A stretch of 44,172 bases of DNA. Source: Natrialba swarupiae (GTDB taxonomy: Archaea > Halobacteriota > Halobacteria > Halobacteriales > Natrialbaceae). Made by a program: the position numbers and the translations under genes. Below the pieces are notes generated by a model, which saw nothing but the letters and a program-made list of their open reading frames with translations, was not told where the DNA came from and made no database searches. The stretch spans positions 1-44,172 of the forward strand of contig NZ_VTAW01000029.1 of assembly GCF_008245225.1 (NCBI RefSeq). Reading direction: 5' to 3'. Shown here one piece after another: positions 25,378-34,264 of the stretch. Each line of letters opens with the position of its first letter. Position 1 is the first letter of the stretch.

Positions 25378-26973
25378 ATGACATCACATCGCACGGATCC
25401 GATGGGTGGGGGGACGCTTCCGGCACTGTTTTCTACGGCACTCTCTCGGCGCCCCGATCGGGTGGCACTCTGGGACGACGCCGATTCGATCACGTACGGC
25501 GAACTCCACCGCCGATCGAACGCGCTGGCGAACGCGTTTCGCGACCTCGAGATCGGCCCCGAGACGCGGGTCGCGACCGTCCTGCCGAACCGGCTCGAGG
25601 CACCGATCGTCGACATCGCGGTTTTCAAGGCGGGCGCGGTCCGGCTGCCGGTGAATCCGGCGCTCTCGAGCGACGAGATTGACCACATTCTCACGGACGC
25701 GATGCCCGCTGCCGTCGTCTGCGACGAGGCACGGATCGAACCCGTCGAGGAACTCCTCGCAGACCTGCCGACGCGACCGACGTGTATTGCCGTCGGTTCC
25801 GGCGATCCGCCCGCGGGGTGGCGGGCCGCGAGCGCCCTCGAGGACGCGGCAAACGCGACTCGCCCCGACGTCTCAGTCTCGCCGGACGCGACCGCGGGCC
25901 ACTTCTACACCGGCGGCACGACCGGCGAGCCAAAGGGCGTCCGCTACACGCAGGCTGCGCTGACGACGAATCTCCTCGCACACCACGCCGACCTCGGCTT
26001 TTCGAGTACGGACACGGGACTCGTGGCGACGCCGATTTCGCACTCCGGTGGCACCTTTCTGCTGGCGGCGCTGCTCGCGGGCGGGACGGTCGGACTCCAC
26101 CGGGAGTTCGACAAGGAGGCGTTCCTCGAGGCCATCGCAGATCGCGACGTGACCTGGACCTTCCTCGTCCCGACGATGCTCTACCGACTGCTCGAGGAAC
26201 CACTCGAGGAGTACGACCTCACCTCGCTCGAGAACGTGATCTACGGCGCCGCGCCGATCCGACCAGATCGACTGCGGGAGGCGCTCGAACGGCTCGGCCC
26301 GATCTTCACCCAGTTTTACGGCCAGACCGAAGTCCCGAATCTCATCACGACGCTCGACCGCCGCGATCACGCCCGCGCACTCGAGGACGACGACGATCGA
26401 TTGCTCCGGTCGGCGGGACAGCCCTGTCTGCTCTCGGACGTGACAATCGTCGATCCGGACACCGGTGAGGAGTGCGCGCCCGGCGAGGAAGGCGAACTCC
26501 TCGCGCGAGCACCCTACGCCTTCGACGGCTACGTCGATCGGCCGGACGAGACGGCCGACGCGTTCGTCGACGGCTGGGTCCGAACCGGCGATATCGGTCG
26601 GATCGACGAGGATGGCTACCTCTTCCTGCTGGATCGACGCAGCGACGTGATCGTCACCGGCGGTATGAACGTCTACACTGCCGAGGTCGAACGCGTCCTC
26701 GGCGAACACCCGGACGTTGCCGACGTGTCGGTGATCGGCGTTCCCCACGAAGAGTGGGGAGAGGCCGTCCGCGCGGTCGTCGTTCCGCGCGAGGACAGTC
26801 CGCCAGTCGATGTGGACGATATCCTCGAGTACGCCGGGGAACGGCTGGCGGGGTACAAGCGGCCGAAGTCCGTCGAGGTGGCTGCCGAACTGCCGACGAC
26901 GTCGATCGGAAAAATCGATAAAGCGACGCTACGCGATCGGCACTGGGCGGACGAGGACCGCCGGATCGGGTGA
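25378..26973 (+). CDS. AMP-forming acyl-CoA synthetase
   Basis: An ANL-superfamily ligase of 531 residues that activates a carboxylic acid to its CoA thioester via an acyl-adenylate. It has the ATP-binding loop FYTGGTTGEPKGVRYT, FYGQTEVPN (A5), DGWVRTGDIGRIDEDGYL (A7/A8 hinge with DRRSDVIVTGGMNVY) and C-terminal TSIGKIDKATLRD with the catalytic Lys. The acid pocket (around SHSGGTFLLAALLAGG) suggests a medium or small aliphatic acid, but the substrate is not readable. It is divergent from the aminotransferase/thiolase unit and convergent with the second aminotransferase. The start was chosen from the promoter position; starts at 25351 or 25288 would add 9 or 30 residues. Confidence 0.88.
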   Translation: MTSHRTDPMGGGTLPALFSTALSRRPDRVALWDDADSITYGELHRRSNALANAFRDLEIGPETRVATVLPNRLEAPIVDIAVFKAGAVRLPVNPALSSDEIDHILTDAMPAAVVCDEARIEPVEELLADLPTRPTCIAVGSGDPPAGWRAASALEDAANATRPDVSVSPDATAGHFYTGGTTGEPKGVRYTQAALTTNLLAHHADLGFSSTDTGLVATPISHSGGTFLLAALLAGGTVGLHREFDKEAFLEAIADRDVTWTFLVPTMLYRLLEEPLEEYDLTSLENVIYGAAPIRPDRLREALERLGPIFTQFYGQTEVPNLITTLDRRDHARALEDDDDRLLRSAGQPCLLSDVTIVDPDTGEECAPGEEGELLARAPYAFDGYVDRPDETADAFVDGWVRTGDIGRIDEDGYLFLLDRRSDVIVTGGMNVYTAEVERVLGEHPDVADVSVIGVPHEEWGEAVRAVVVPREDSPPVDVDDILEYAGERLAGYKRPKSVEVAAELPTTSIGKIDKATLRDRHWADEDRRIG

Positions 26974-27031
26974 CTCGTCGGTTCACTCCGACCCGTTCGA
27001 GCCGCTCGAGCCGCTCGCTGCTCTCAGACCG

Positions 27032-28432
27032 CTACGACAGCGCGCCCTCGAGGTCCGTGAACGTCGCGTGCATCCGGTCGACGACCTCGTCGGCGAGTTC
27101 CTCGTCGATCGTCAGCGGCGGCGTGATCAGGGTGTGGTCCCCGTACTGGCCGTCGACGTGGCCGCCGCCCGGATAGGTGACGATACCGTTGTCCAGTCCC
27201 GTCTCGAACAGCAGCGACTGGAACTCGCCGCCCGTCTCGGGGAGCGGTTCCTTCGTCTCGCGGTCGCCGACGAACTCGACGCCGAGCATCAGTCCCTTGC
27301 CGCGGACGTCGCCGACGAACTCGTACTCGTAGAACTCCTCGCAGCGCTCCCGGAGGTACGCACCGACCTCGCGGGCGTTCGAGACAAGGTTGTGTTCGTC
27401 CATGTACTCGAGGACGGCCGTCCCGATCGCGGCCGACGCCGGGTTGAAACAGAACGTGTGCCCGTGCTGGAACCCGTCCTCGACGTCCTCGAAGACCTCG
27501 GTGACGCGCCGATGGGGCATCGTGCCGCCGATCGGCGAGTAGCCGCCGCTCATTCCCTTCGCGCCGGTGATGATGTCGGGCGTGACGTCCCAGTGTTCGA
27601 TCGCGAAATTCTCGCCGGTCCGGCCGAAGCCGGCCATGACTTCGTCGACGATAAAGAGGACATCGTACTCGTCGCAGATCTCGCGAATTCGCTCGAAGTA
27701 GCCGTCGTGGGGCGAGGCGGCGGCGTTGGCTGCACCCGTCACGGGTTCGGCGATGAAGGCCGCGACCGTCTCCGGGCCCTCGTCCTGAATGAGCCGTTCG
27801 ACGGCGTCGGCACACTCGCGGCCGCAGGCTCGGCCGCCGTCGCCGTCACAGCGCTCGCAGCGATAGGGCGTCGCACTCGGCGCTTTCGGGAAGTTCGCGA
27901 ACAGCGGCTCCATCTTCGTCTTCCGGGCCGGAAAGCCCGACACGGCCATCGCGCCCGCGGTGTTGCCGTGGTAGCTCCGCCGGCGCGAGATCACCTTGTA
28001 CTTGCCCTCGTTGCCCCGTTCGTAGTGGTACTGGCGGGCCAGCTTGATCGCGCTCTCGTTGGCCTCCGAGCCACTCGAGACGAGCCACGTGTGCTCGAAG
28101 CCGTCGGGCGTAAACTCCGCGATCTTCTCGGTGTACTCCATCGCGGGCTCGTTCGCGAACAGCATGCTCGAGGTGTACTCGAGGCGCTCGATCTGTTCGT
28201 GGGCGGCGTCGGCGATTGCCTCGCGGCCGTGGCCGATGTTGACGTTCTGGTTGCCCGAAATCGCGTCGAGGTACCGGTTGTCGTCGCCGTCCCAGACCCA
28301 CGAGCCGTCGCCGCGGACGATGGTGACGTAGTCCTTGGCGAACGCGCGCGGGAACATGCCGCCGAGTTCGGTGCCTGGCGTCGTGGACCGCTGTCGTCGG
28401 TCCTGGTTTCGGGCTCGTTCGTTTGCAGTCAT
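27032..28432 (-). CDS. class III PLP aminotransferase with a four-cysteine insertion
   Basis: A 466-residue class III aminotransferase, paralogous to the one at 23834-25165 but distant. It has VSSGSEANESAIKLARQ (phosphate loop), RRRSYHGNTAGAM, IVDEVMAGFGRTG with Asp263 for the PLP nitrogen, and Lys292 in ITGAKGMSGGYSP. Between the large-domain strands it carries CERCDGDGGRACGREC (Cys192, 195, 203, 207), a pattern that could bind zinc or form disulfides and is unusual for the family. Its ATG overlaps the TGA of the CoA-transferase B gene (ATGA), making it the last gene of a four-gene operon. It probably transaminates an omega- or beta-amino acid formed in the same pathway. Confidence 0.9.
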   Translation of the reverse strand: MTANERARNQDRRQRSTTPGTELGGMFPRAFAKDYVTIVRGDGSWVWDGDDNRYLDAISGNQNVNIGHGREAIADAAHEQIERLEYTSSMLFANEPAMEYTEKIAEFTPDGFEHTWLVSSGSEANESAIKLARQYHYERGNEGKYKVISRRRSYHGNTAGAMAVSGFPARKTKMEPLFANFPKAPSATPYRCERCDGDGGRACGRECADAVERLIQDEGPETVAAFIAEPVTGAANAAASPHDGYFERIREICDEYDVLFIVDEVMAGFGRTGENFAIEHWDVTPDIITGAKGMSGGYSPIGGTMPHRRVTEVFEDVEDGFQHGHTFCFNPASAAIGTAVLEYMDEHNLVSNAREVGAYLRERCEEFYEYEFVGDVRGKGLMLGVEFVGDRETKEPLPETGGEFQSLLFETGLDNGIVTYPGGGHVDGQYGDHTLITPPLTIDEELADEVVDRMHATFTDLEGALS

Positions 28433-29415
28433 TGTGTATCGTGTCGGGTGGAATCGTCGTGAATCGATCGGAGTTCGTCCCAGTGCTCGCGGACGGTCTC
28501 GGTCCACTCGTCGAACTCGACCTCGTAGACGTAGTCGGTTCCGCGAAGGACGACGTCGGCAGGGTCGATCGTGCGTAACATCGCGACTTCAGAGCGTGTC
28601 GGCTCGGCCGTCGTTTCGACCTCGTCGGCGACACGAAGGTCCCATTGGACCTCCTCGCGGACGTCCGCGACGGAGACGCCGGGATGGGTCGACTCGAGTA
28701 CCATCTCGCCGTCGTCGTCGAAGCCGAAGACGGCCATATCCGTAACGACGGCACAGGGACCGTCGCCGGCGAATCCGAGTTCCTCGCGCCGATCCGCGTG
28801 CTCGAGGTGGCCCGGTGCGGTGACGTAGTCGACGTCGGTCGTGAACGCGCGCCGTTGCTGGCGCATCATTACGACGGTTCGGTCGCAAGAGGTCATGATG
28901 TCGTTGCTCCCGCCGGAACCGGGGAGTCTGACTTTCGGCTGGTCGTAGGTTTGATCGCCGATGACCGCCGTCGAGTTCGTGTTGCCGCGGCTGTCGATCT
29001 GGCCGGCACCGATGATGCCGACGTCGAACGCGCCGCGCTGATTGTCGACGAAGATCTCACACTGGTCGGTCGCGACGAGCGCGTCGACCCCGAGGACGCT
29101 GTCCGAGATGGACTGGACGACGCCCGGCGGCACGGAGCCGACGTAGCCCGATTCGGCGACGAGCTGGCAGTTCGGCGCGTGGGTGTACTTCGCGAGCACG
29201 CCCGACATCAGCGACATGCCGACGCCGATGAACGCGGTCTCGCCGTCGTCGATCTCGTGGGCGGCGGCGACGGCGAGCAGTTCCGTCGTCGTGTAGTCGG
29301 CGGCCGTCTCGTGGGGCCGGTCGACATCGAGCGGGTTCGCGGGCTCGTCGGCAGTGTCCGTCGACTGGTCCGCCGTCGGTTCCGCATCCGTCGTCGGCTT
29401 CGGCTGTTCACTCAT
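28429..29415 (-). CDS. class I CoA-transferase, subunit B (glutaconate CoA-transferase-like)
   Basis: A 328-residue beta subunit that carries the catalytic residue of the heterodimer. The ESG motif in LVAESGYVGSVPPG offers Glu88, which would form the acyl/CoA-glutamyl thioester. Other features are AFIGVGMSLMSGVLAKY, RGAFDVGIIGAGQID and GSGGSNDIMTSCDR. The N-terminal 35 residues are a Thr/Ala/Asp-rich extension. It starts inside the end of subunit A (8-nt overlap) and its TGA overlaps the next ATG by 4 nt, so the two subunits and the aminotransferase are made together. Family members move CoA between acyl-CoA and dicarboxylates or 3-oxo acids. Confidence 0.85.
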   Translation of the reverse strand: MSEQPKPTTDAEPTADQSTDTADEPANPLDVDRPHETAADYTTTELLAVAAAHEIDDGETAFIGVGMSLMSGVLAKYTHAPNCQLVAESGYVGSVPPGVVQSISDSVLGVDALVATDQCEIFVDNQRGAFDVGIIGAGQIDSRGNTNSTAVIGDQTYDQPKVRLPGSGGSNDIMTSCDRTVVMMRQQRRAFTTDVDYVTAPGHLEHADRREELGFAGDGPCAVVTDMAVFGFDDDGEMVLESTHPGVSVADVREEVQWDLRVADEVETTAEPTRSEVAMLRTIDPADVVLRGTDYVYEVEFDEWTETVREHWDELRSIHDDSTRHDTQ

Positions 29416-30406
29416 GGGTTTCCTCCGCGTTCGCAGCGTCCGCAGGCGGAGTTCGGTCCCCCTCCGGAGCCGGCGTGTTGATCTCTCCCTCCATTCGCTC
29501 GAGCGTCGCAAGCCGATCTTCGCCGATCCGCTCTATGTACTCCTCGTGCGGGCAGATCCACTCCTCGAGCCACTCGAGGAAGTCTTCGCGGTCCTGTGAT
29601 CGGAGGCCGTACTCCCGGTAGAAGGGGAGGTCGGCGTAGTAGCGGCCGTAACAGTGCCACGGGTGAGAGCCGAACGGTACTTCGGCGACCGCGTCGACCG
29701 TGTAGAACGGGATGCGGGTGAGTTCCGGGGCCTCCCGGATCTCGTCGGTCGTGACGAGCTCCTCGCAGGTGATGATCGTCTTCTCTGCGGCGCGAGCCTT
29801 GAGGTGGTCGTTGACGACGTTCCCCCTGATCTGGGCGTTGCCCAGCGGATCGCACCGCTGGACGTGGATGATCGCGACGTCCGGCCGGGCCGCGGGGACG
29901 AGCGCGAGCGGATCGCCGGAGCCGAACGGATCCTCGATCACCTCGAGGTCGTCGTTGTGTTCGGGGATGTCCGTGCCGAGCATCGACCGCGTCGGCACGA
30001 AGGGAACGTCCATCGCCCCCGCGAGGAACATCAGCGACGAGCCGAAGTTCGACACGTCGCGCATCTCGAGGTGGTGTGGAACGCCGTTCTCGACGGCGTT
30101 TCTGATGTTGTGGCCTTGCGAAATGAGGCTCGTCCCGACCCAGGAGCCGACGTACTCGTCGACACAGCCCGCGCCGACCATGATGTCGAGCAGGGTGGTA
30201 CGGGCGTCGTCAAGGACGGTCAGGCCCGTCTTTTCCTGGCGGACGATCTCGCGAGCGGCCGCCTCGGGGTCGCGTCCGCCCATCCCGCCGAACGCGACGC
30301 TCGAGCCATCGGTAACGTAGTCAGCGATTGCGTCCTCGAGCGTCGTCGTCTTGTCGTACGTTTCGGCCGGCGCGTCCGGGCGATCGTCGGTAAAGAGTTC
30401 AGTCAC
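29408..30406 (-). CDS. class I CoA-transferase, subunit A (glutaconate CoA-transferase-like)
   Basis: A 332-residue alpha subunit with the CoA-binding Gly-rich start of the fold (DGSSVAFGGMGGRDPEAAAREI), VGAGCVDEYVGSWVG, and VAIIHVQRCDPLGNAQIRG. It resembles the glutaconate/3-oxoadipate CoA-transferase alpha family. The GTG at 30406 is proposed because GTGACTGA couples it to the stop of the upstream M20 gene (8-nt overlap) and gives MTELFTDDRPDA. A GTG at 30427 would add seven residues. Subunit B follows with overlap. Confidence 0.83.
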   Translation of the reverse strand: MTELFTDDRPDAPAETYDKTTTLEDAIADYVTDGSSVAFGGMGGRDPEAAAREIVRQEKTGLTVLDDARTTLLDIMVGAGCVDEYVGSWVGTSLISQGHNIRNAVENGVPHHLEMRDVSNFGSSLMFLAGAMDVPFVPTRSMLGTDIPEHNDDLEVIEDPFGSGDPLALVPAARPDVAIIHVQRCDPLGNAQIRGNVVNDHLKARAAEKTIITCEELVTTDEIREAPELTRIPFYTVDAVAEVPFGSHPWHCYGRYYADLPFYREYGLRSQDREDFLEWLEEWICPHEEYIERIGEDRLATLERMEGEINTPAPEGDRTPPADAANAEETHE

Positions 30407-31715
30407 GGTCGACCACCTCGTAGCCACACCACTCCGTGGCGAGCACCGCCAGCGCGACCGTCAGGTCGACGAGTTCGTCGACCGGCACGTACTCGTCGGT
30501 GCCGTGAATGTTGTACGCACCCGTCCCGAAACAGACCGCCGGTGTGTCGGCGTAGTTGACGAAAAACCGGCTGTCGACCCCGCCCGGGAACCCCTTCGCG
30601 TGTGCTGGGCGATCGAGTTCCGTCTCGGCGACCGACTGTACCGTCTGGACGATCGGCTCGGACGGCTCGATCCGCGCCGAACTCCCGCGCCAGCCGAACC
30701 ATTCGACCGACGCCGGATGGTCATCGAACCACGGGTCGTCGGCCGTTGCCTCCCGAACCGTCGCCTCGACGATATCGTGAATCTCTTCTCGCGTCTCCGC
30801 GGGCGCGTGCGATATCCGTGCCCCGAGAGTCGCTTCGTCGGGCACGCTCGAGGCCCACTCGCCGGCGCGAACCGTCCCGAGGTTCAGCGAGACGGTGTGT
30901 TCGTGCCACTCCTCGAAACGGTCGTCGTGGACGGTGGTCTTCCGCTCGTCGTGTAACTCCTCGAGTGCGCTGTAGATCGGCAGAAGCTTGGACATGGCGT
31001 TGACGCCGTTGTCGGTCTCCGCGGCGTGGACACCCTTGCCCTGGACGGTCACCCGGAAGTAGGAGACGCCGACGTTCGCGATCCACTGATCGAAGCCCGT
31101 CGGCTCCGGGATGACCACTGCGTCGGCGTTCTCGACCGCATCACTGGCGTCGAGTACGGTCGCGAGCGACCCGCCGAAGCCGCCGGCTTCCTCCTCGATC
31201 ACGGTGTTGATCGTCAGATCGCCCGTGAGTTCGATCCCCGCGCGCTCGAGCGCGGCGAGGGCGTAGATCATCGCCGCGACGCCGCCTTTCATGTCGGAGG
31301 CGCCGCGACCGAGGAGGCGGCCGTCCGCGACCTCACCCGCGTACGGATCGAACGACCACTGCTCGACGTCGCCGGCCGGGACGACGTCGACGTGACCGTT
31401 GAACAGCAGGGACTGTCCCTCCCCGCAGCCGGGGCTGGTCGCGAGCAGGTTCGGTCGATCGTCGTACTCCTGGCCGACGTCCGAATACTCGGGATGGTTC
31501 TCGAGCCCGTCGACGGTCGACGCGTCGATCTCGCTCACCTCGAGCCCTAGCGATTCGAGACGTGTACGGACGAGCGCCTGCGCGTCTCCCTCCTCGCCCT
31601 GCACGCTTGGTTCGCAAACGAGGTCCGCGGCAAACTCGATCAGTTCCGGCCGGAGTTCGTCGACGGCGGCACGGATCCGGCTCCGAGCACTTTCGGGCTC
31701 AGCGCTCATAGTCAT
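30399..31715 (-). CDS. M20-family amidohydrolase (ArgE/DapE-like deacylase)
   Basis: A 438-residue zinc hydrolase of amide bonds in N-acyl amino acids or short peptides. Metal ligands and catalytic residues are visible: NGHVDVVPAGD (His108, Asp110), GRGASDMKGG (Asp141 bridging), VIEEEAGG (general-base Glu174 and ligand Glu175), and the C-terminal YNIHGTDEYVPV (ligand His). The lid/dimerisation domain (about 215-330) contains GVSYFRVTVQGKGVHA. It is first in the operon with the CoA-transferase and aminotransferase genes, so it may release a free amino acid or amine that those enzymes then process. Acetylornithine deacetylase, succinyl-diaminopimelate desuccinylase or carbamoyl-amide hydrolase are alternatives. 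An ATG at 31709 is an equally good start. Confidence 0.85.
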   Translation of the reverse strand: MTMSAEPESARSRIRAAVDELRPELIEFAADLVCEPSVQGEEGDAQALVRTRLESLGLEVSEIDASTVDGLENHPEYSDVGQEYDDRPNLLATSPGCGEGQSLLFNGHVDVVPAGDVEQWSFDPYAGEVADGRLLGRGASDMKGGVAAMIYALAALERAGIELTGDLTINTVIEEEAGGFGGSLATVLDASDAVENADAVVIPEPTGFDQWIANVGVSYFRVTVQGKGVHAAETDNGVNAMSKLLPIYSALEELHDERKTTVHDDRFEEWHEHTVSLNLGTVRAGEWASSVPDEATLGARISHAPAETREEIHDIVEATVREATADDPWFDDHPASVEWFGWRGSSARIEPSEPIVQTVQSVAETELDRPAHAKGFPGGVDSRFFVNYADTPAVCFGTGAYNIHGTDEYVPVDELVDLTVALAVLATEWCGYEVVDRD

Positions 31716-31771
31716 CGTTCCTCGCCGAACAGCCGTCGATCGCTCGTTGCTCGCCTGTCAACTTTGGTGAG

Positions 31772-31833
31772 TTTACCATCGGTAACTAAACAACAGTTAT
31801 TCGATAACATCGTTCGTCACTAACCGAATTTAG
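31772..31833. promoter_or_regulatory. three inverted repeats in the divergent promoter (candidate operators)
   Basis: TTACC-ATC-GGTAA (31772-31784), GTTAT-TCG-ATAAC (31795-31807) and ACTAA-CCGAAT-TTAGT (31818-31833) have perfect 5-bp arms, and their centres are about 23-24 bp apart. The group lies between the M20 operon (start 31715) and the transporter operon (start 31877). This is the kind of array bound by a dimeric winged-helix regulator, possibly the one encoded at 35961-36497 (inference). Confidence 0.5.
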
Positions 31834-31841
31834 TTGCCAAC

Positions 31842-31848
31842 ATTTATT
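31842..31848 (+). promoter_or_regulatory. TATA box of the transporter operon
   Basis: tttatta in the A/T stretch 31839-31851 is centred about 32 nt before the ATG at 31877. Transcription would start about 5 nt before the ATG, giving a nearly leaderless mRNA. The box is immediately next to the third inverted repeat. Confidence 0.5.
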
Positions 31849-31876
31849 ATCTTTCCGCTCCTCGCTACCGTTGTAC

Positions 31877-33094
31877 ATGGGGAAGACTGATCGATTTACC
31901 GATGGAAACCGACTGAACGACACCGACTCAACGCGGCGCTCGAGCGAGGGACGACGGACGTTCCTGAAAACGACTGCTGGCGGTGTCGCGCTCGGACTGA
32001 CCGGACTGGCTGGCTGTCTCGGTGGGGACGAAGACGGGAACGGCAATGGCAATGGGAACGGGAACGGCGACGACAGTACCAGCACCGATCCACTCGAGGT
32101 CGATCCTGCCGACGAACTGATAATCCAGATGCCCGGCGGCCACTACCTCAATTCGTTCGAAGAACGGGTTTTCGAGGAGTTCGAATCGGAGTACGGCATC
32201 ACCGTCGAGATCGAGCTCCACGGCGATCAGTTCGCGGGCTACTCCCAGATTCAGTCAGGTCAGTCCGACGCCGATATGTTCAAGTCCTCGCCGGCGACCC
32301 ACCAGATGGGTGCAGTCGAAGGCGTCTGGCACGCGTTCGATGCCGACGCGCTCGACAACTACGGCAACCTCCTCGAGACGTTCCAGAATCCGATCTACGA
32401 TCCCGAGGATCACCTCTACGGCATCCCGTACGTGTACGGCACGGTCGGAATGGCGTACAACCGTGACGAACTCGGTGAACTCGACTCCTGGGAGGCGTGT
32501 TGGGATACGGCGAACGACGGAGACATCAGCATGCAGGGAACGGACTTCCTGCGAGTGTTCACGACCGCGATGTACCTCGGTATGGATCCAAACGACATCG
32601 AAGTCGACGGCTCCTACGAGGCGGGGATCGAACAGATCTGGGACGCGGTTCGCGAACAGCGAGAGCTCGTCACGACCTACTGGTCGACCGGTGACGAGCA
32701 CGTCCGCCTGTACGCACAGAACGAAGCGCTCGTCGGCGAGGCCTGGGGTGGCCGAATCTACGGTGCAGTCCAGGACGGCCACGACCATCTCGGCTACGTA
32801 GTTCCGGAGGAAGGTGCCTACGGCTGGTCCGACAACTGGACGATCATCGACGAGACGTCGCCAGAACGAAAAGCCGCCGCGTTCGCGTTCCTCGATTACC
32901 TGCTCGAGGACGACACGATCCAGGGACTGAGCGAGATGCTCGGCTACCCCCCGGCGACGACCGCCACGTCCGACGAGATCGAAGGCCTCTACGACTACGA
33001 CCCGACGGGCGGCGATCGACTGACCTTCCTCGATCCGGCGTACAGTGACCAGCACGAAGACGAGTGGTCCGACGCCTGGGAATCGATTCAATAA
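31877..33094 (+). CDS. potD: polyamine-type ABC transporter substrate-binding lipoprotein
   Basis: A 405-residue extracellular solute receptor. The N-terminus has a Tat motif (RRTFLK, Arg26-27) and lipobox LAGC (Cys47), followed by a Gly/Asn spacer (GNGNGNGNGNGDD). The mature domain belongs to the spermidine/putrescine-binding family (COG0687 type): LIIQMPGGHYLNSFEERVF, DADMFKSSP, LYGIPYVYGTVGMAYN, GEAWGGRIYGAVQDG and NWTIIDETSPERKAAAFAFL. These domains bind cationic amines, but some relatives bind amino acids or other small nitrogen compounds, so the ligand stays open. It is the first gene of the operon, with 54 nt before the ATPase gene. Confidence 0.85.
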   Translation: MGKTDRFTDGNRLNDTDSTRRSSEGRRTFLKTTAGGVALGLTGLAGCLGGDEDGNGNGNGNGNGDDSTSTDPLEVDPADELIIQMPGGHYLNSFEERVFEEFESEYGITVEIELHGDQFAGYSQIQSGQSDADMFKSSPATHQMGAVEGVWHAFDADALDNYGNLLETFQNPIYDPEDHLYGIPYVYGTVGMAYNRDELGELDSWEACWDTANDGDISMQGTDFLRVFTTAMYLGMDPNDIEVDGSYEAGIEQIWDAVREQRELVTTYWSTGDEHVRLYAQNEALVGEAWGGRIYGAVQDGHDHLGYVVPEEGAYGWSDNWTIIDETSPERKAAAFAFLDYLLEDDTIQGLSEMLGYPPATTATSDEIEGLYDYDPTGGDRLTFLDPAYSDQHEDEWSDAWESIQ

Positions 33095-33148
33095 GTATTG
33101 TTCAGCACAATTGCTGTGTATTTACCAGCGACACTCTGGTGATTCCAC

Positions 33149-34264
33149 GTGACATACCTTCACATAGATAATCTGACTAAACGGTTCGGCAATCTAACCG
33201 CCGTCCAGGACGTCTCGTTTTCGGTCGACGAAGGCGAGTTCGTTACCGTCGTCGGACCCAGCGGCTGTGGCAAGACGACGACGCTGCGGATGATCGCCGG
33301 GCTCGAGGAGCCGACATCCGGAACGATCCGCATCGACGGCTCCGACATCACGTCGTTGCCCGCGTACCGTCGGGATATCGGCGTCGTCTTTCAGGACTAC
33401 GCGTTGTTCCCACACAAGACGGTCTTCGAAAACATCGCGTTCGGACTGAAGATGCGCGGTGAAGACGAGCAGACCCAACGCGAGGCTGTCGACGAAATGC
33501 TCGAGATCATCGACCTCGAGGGGTACGAGGACACGTACCCCCACGAGTGCAGTGGCGGTGAACAACAGCGCGTCGCCGTCGCGCGTGCGCTCGCATTCGA
33601 TCCGGACCTCGTTCTCATGGACGAGCCGCTGTCGAATCTCGACAAGAAACTCCGTCAGTCGATGCGGACCGAACTCAAACGAATTCAGGCTGAAACGGGC
33701 GTCACGACGATTTACGTCACCCACAATCAGACGGAAGCGCTGTCGATGGGCGACGATATCGCCGTCCTCAACGACGGCCAACTCCAGCAGTTCGACGATC
33801 CCAAACGCGTCTATCGCGAGCCCGAAGCGCCGTTCGTCGCAGATTTCCTCGGGCAGTCCTCGCGCGTCGACGGCGTCCTCGAGACACCCTCGAGGGTCGA
33901 TCTCGGAGATGGTAACTCGGTCGCGATTTCCGAACGGGACGGATTCACACCTGGCGATGAGGTTGCCGTCTTCCTTCGTAACGAACTCGTCTCGATCGCG
34001 ACCGAGCAGCCGTCCACGGGGAACGTATTCGAGGGAATCGTCACGGAACTGGATTACCAGGGTGGCGAGGTCAACTACTTCGTCGACGTTCCGTCGCTGG
34101 ACATTTCGGTGCAGGTGAGTACGGTCGTCAGTCAGACCGATTCGTTTCTCGAGGCCGGGATGGACGTGTGGATGCAGATCGATCCGTCCGACGTGATCTA
34201 CACGCGGATAGACGACCAGTCCCGCACGGAGGTGTCGCCAGCGGAGGCGGCGGTAGAGCAATGA
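33149..34264 (+). CDS. potA: polyamine-type ABC transporter ATP-binding protein
   Basis: A 371-residue ABC ATPase. It has Walker A GPSGCGKT (36-43), a Q-loop (VVFQDYALFPHKTVFENIAFG), signature CSGGEQQRVAVARAL, Walker B LVLMDEPLSNLD and switch His in YVTHNQTEALSM. The C-terminal TOBE region (about 240-360) is typical of importer subunits of the spermidine/putrescine type (PotA/FbpC/UgpC). It starts with GTG 33149; the stop overlaps the ATG of the first permease by 4 nt. Confidence 0.9.
   Translation: MTYLHIDNLTKRFGNLTAVQDVSFSVDEGEFVTVVGPSGCGKTTTLRMIAGLEEPTSGTIRIDGSDITSLPAYRRDIGVVFQDYALFPHKTVFENIAFGLKMRGEDEQTQREAVDEMLEIIDLEGYEDTYPHECSGGEQQRVAVARALAFDPDLVLMDEPLSNLDKKLRQSMRTELKRIQAETGVTTIYVTHNQTEALSMGDDIAVLNDGQLQQFDDPKRVYREPEAPFVADFLGQSSRVDGVLETPSRVDLGDGNSVAISERDGFTPGDEVAVFLRNELVSIATEQPSTGNVFEGIVTELDYQGGEVNYFVDVPSLDISVQVSTVVSQTDSFLEAGMDVWMQIDPSDVIYTRIDDQSRTEVSPAEAAVEQ

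Noticed and set aside
26810-28462. 550-codon plus-strand open frame across the second aminotransferase
   Set aside because: It is a shadow of a well-supported minus-strand enzyme, with low-complexity Val/Arg/Asp repeats and no motifs.
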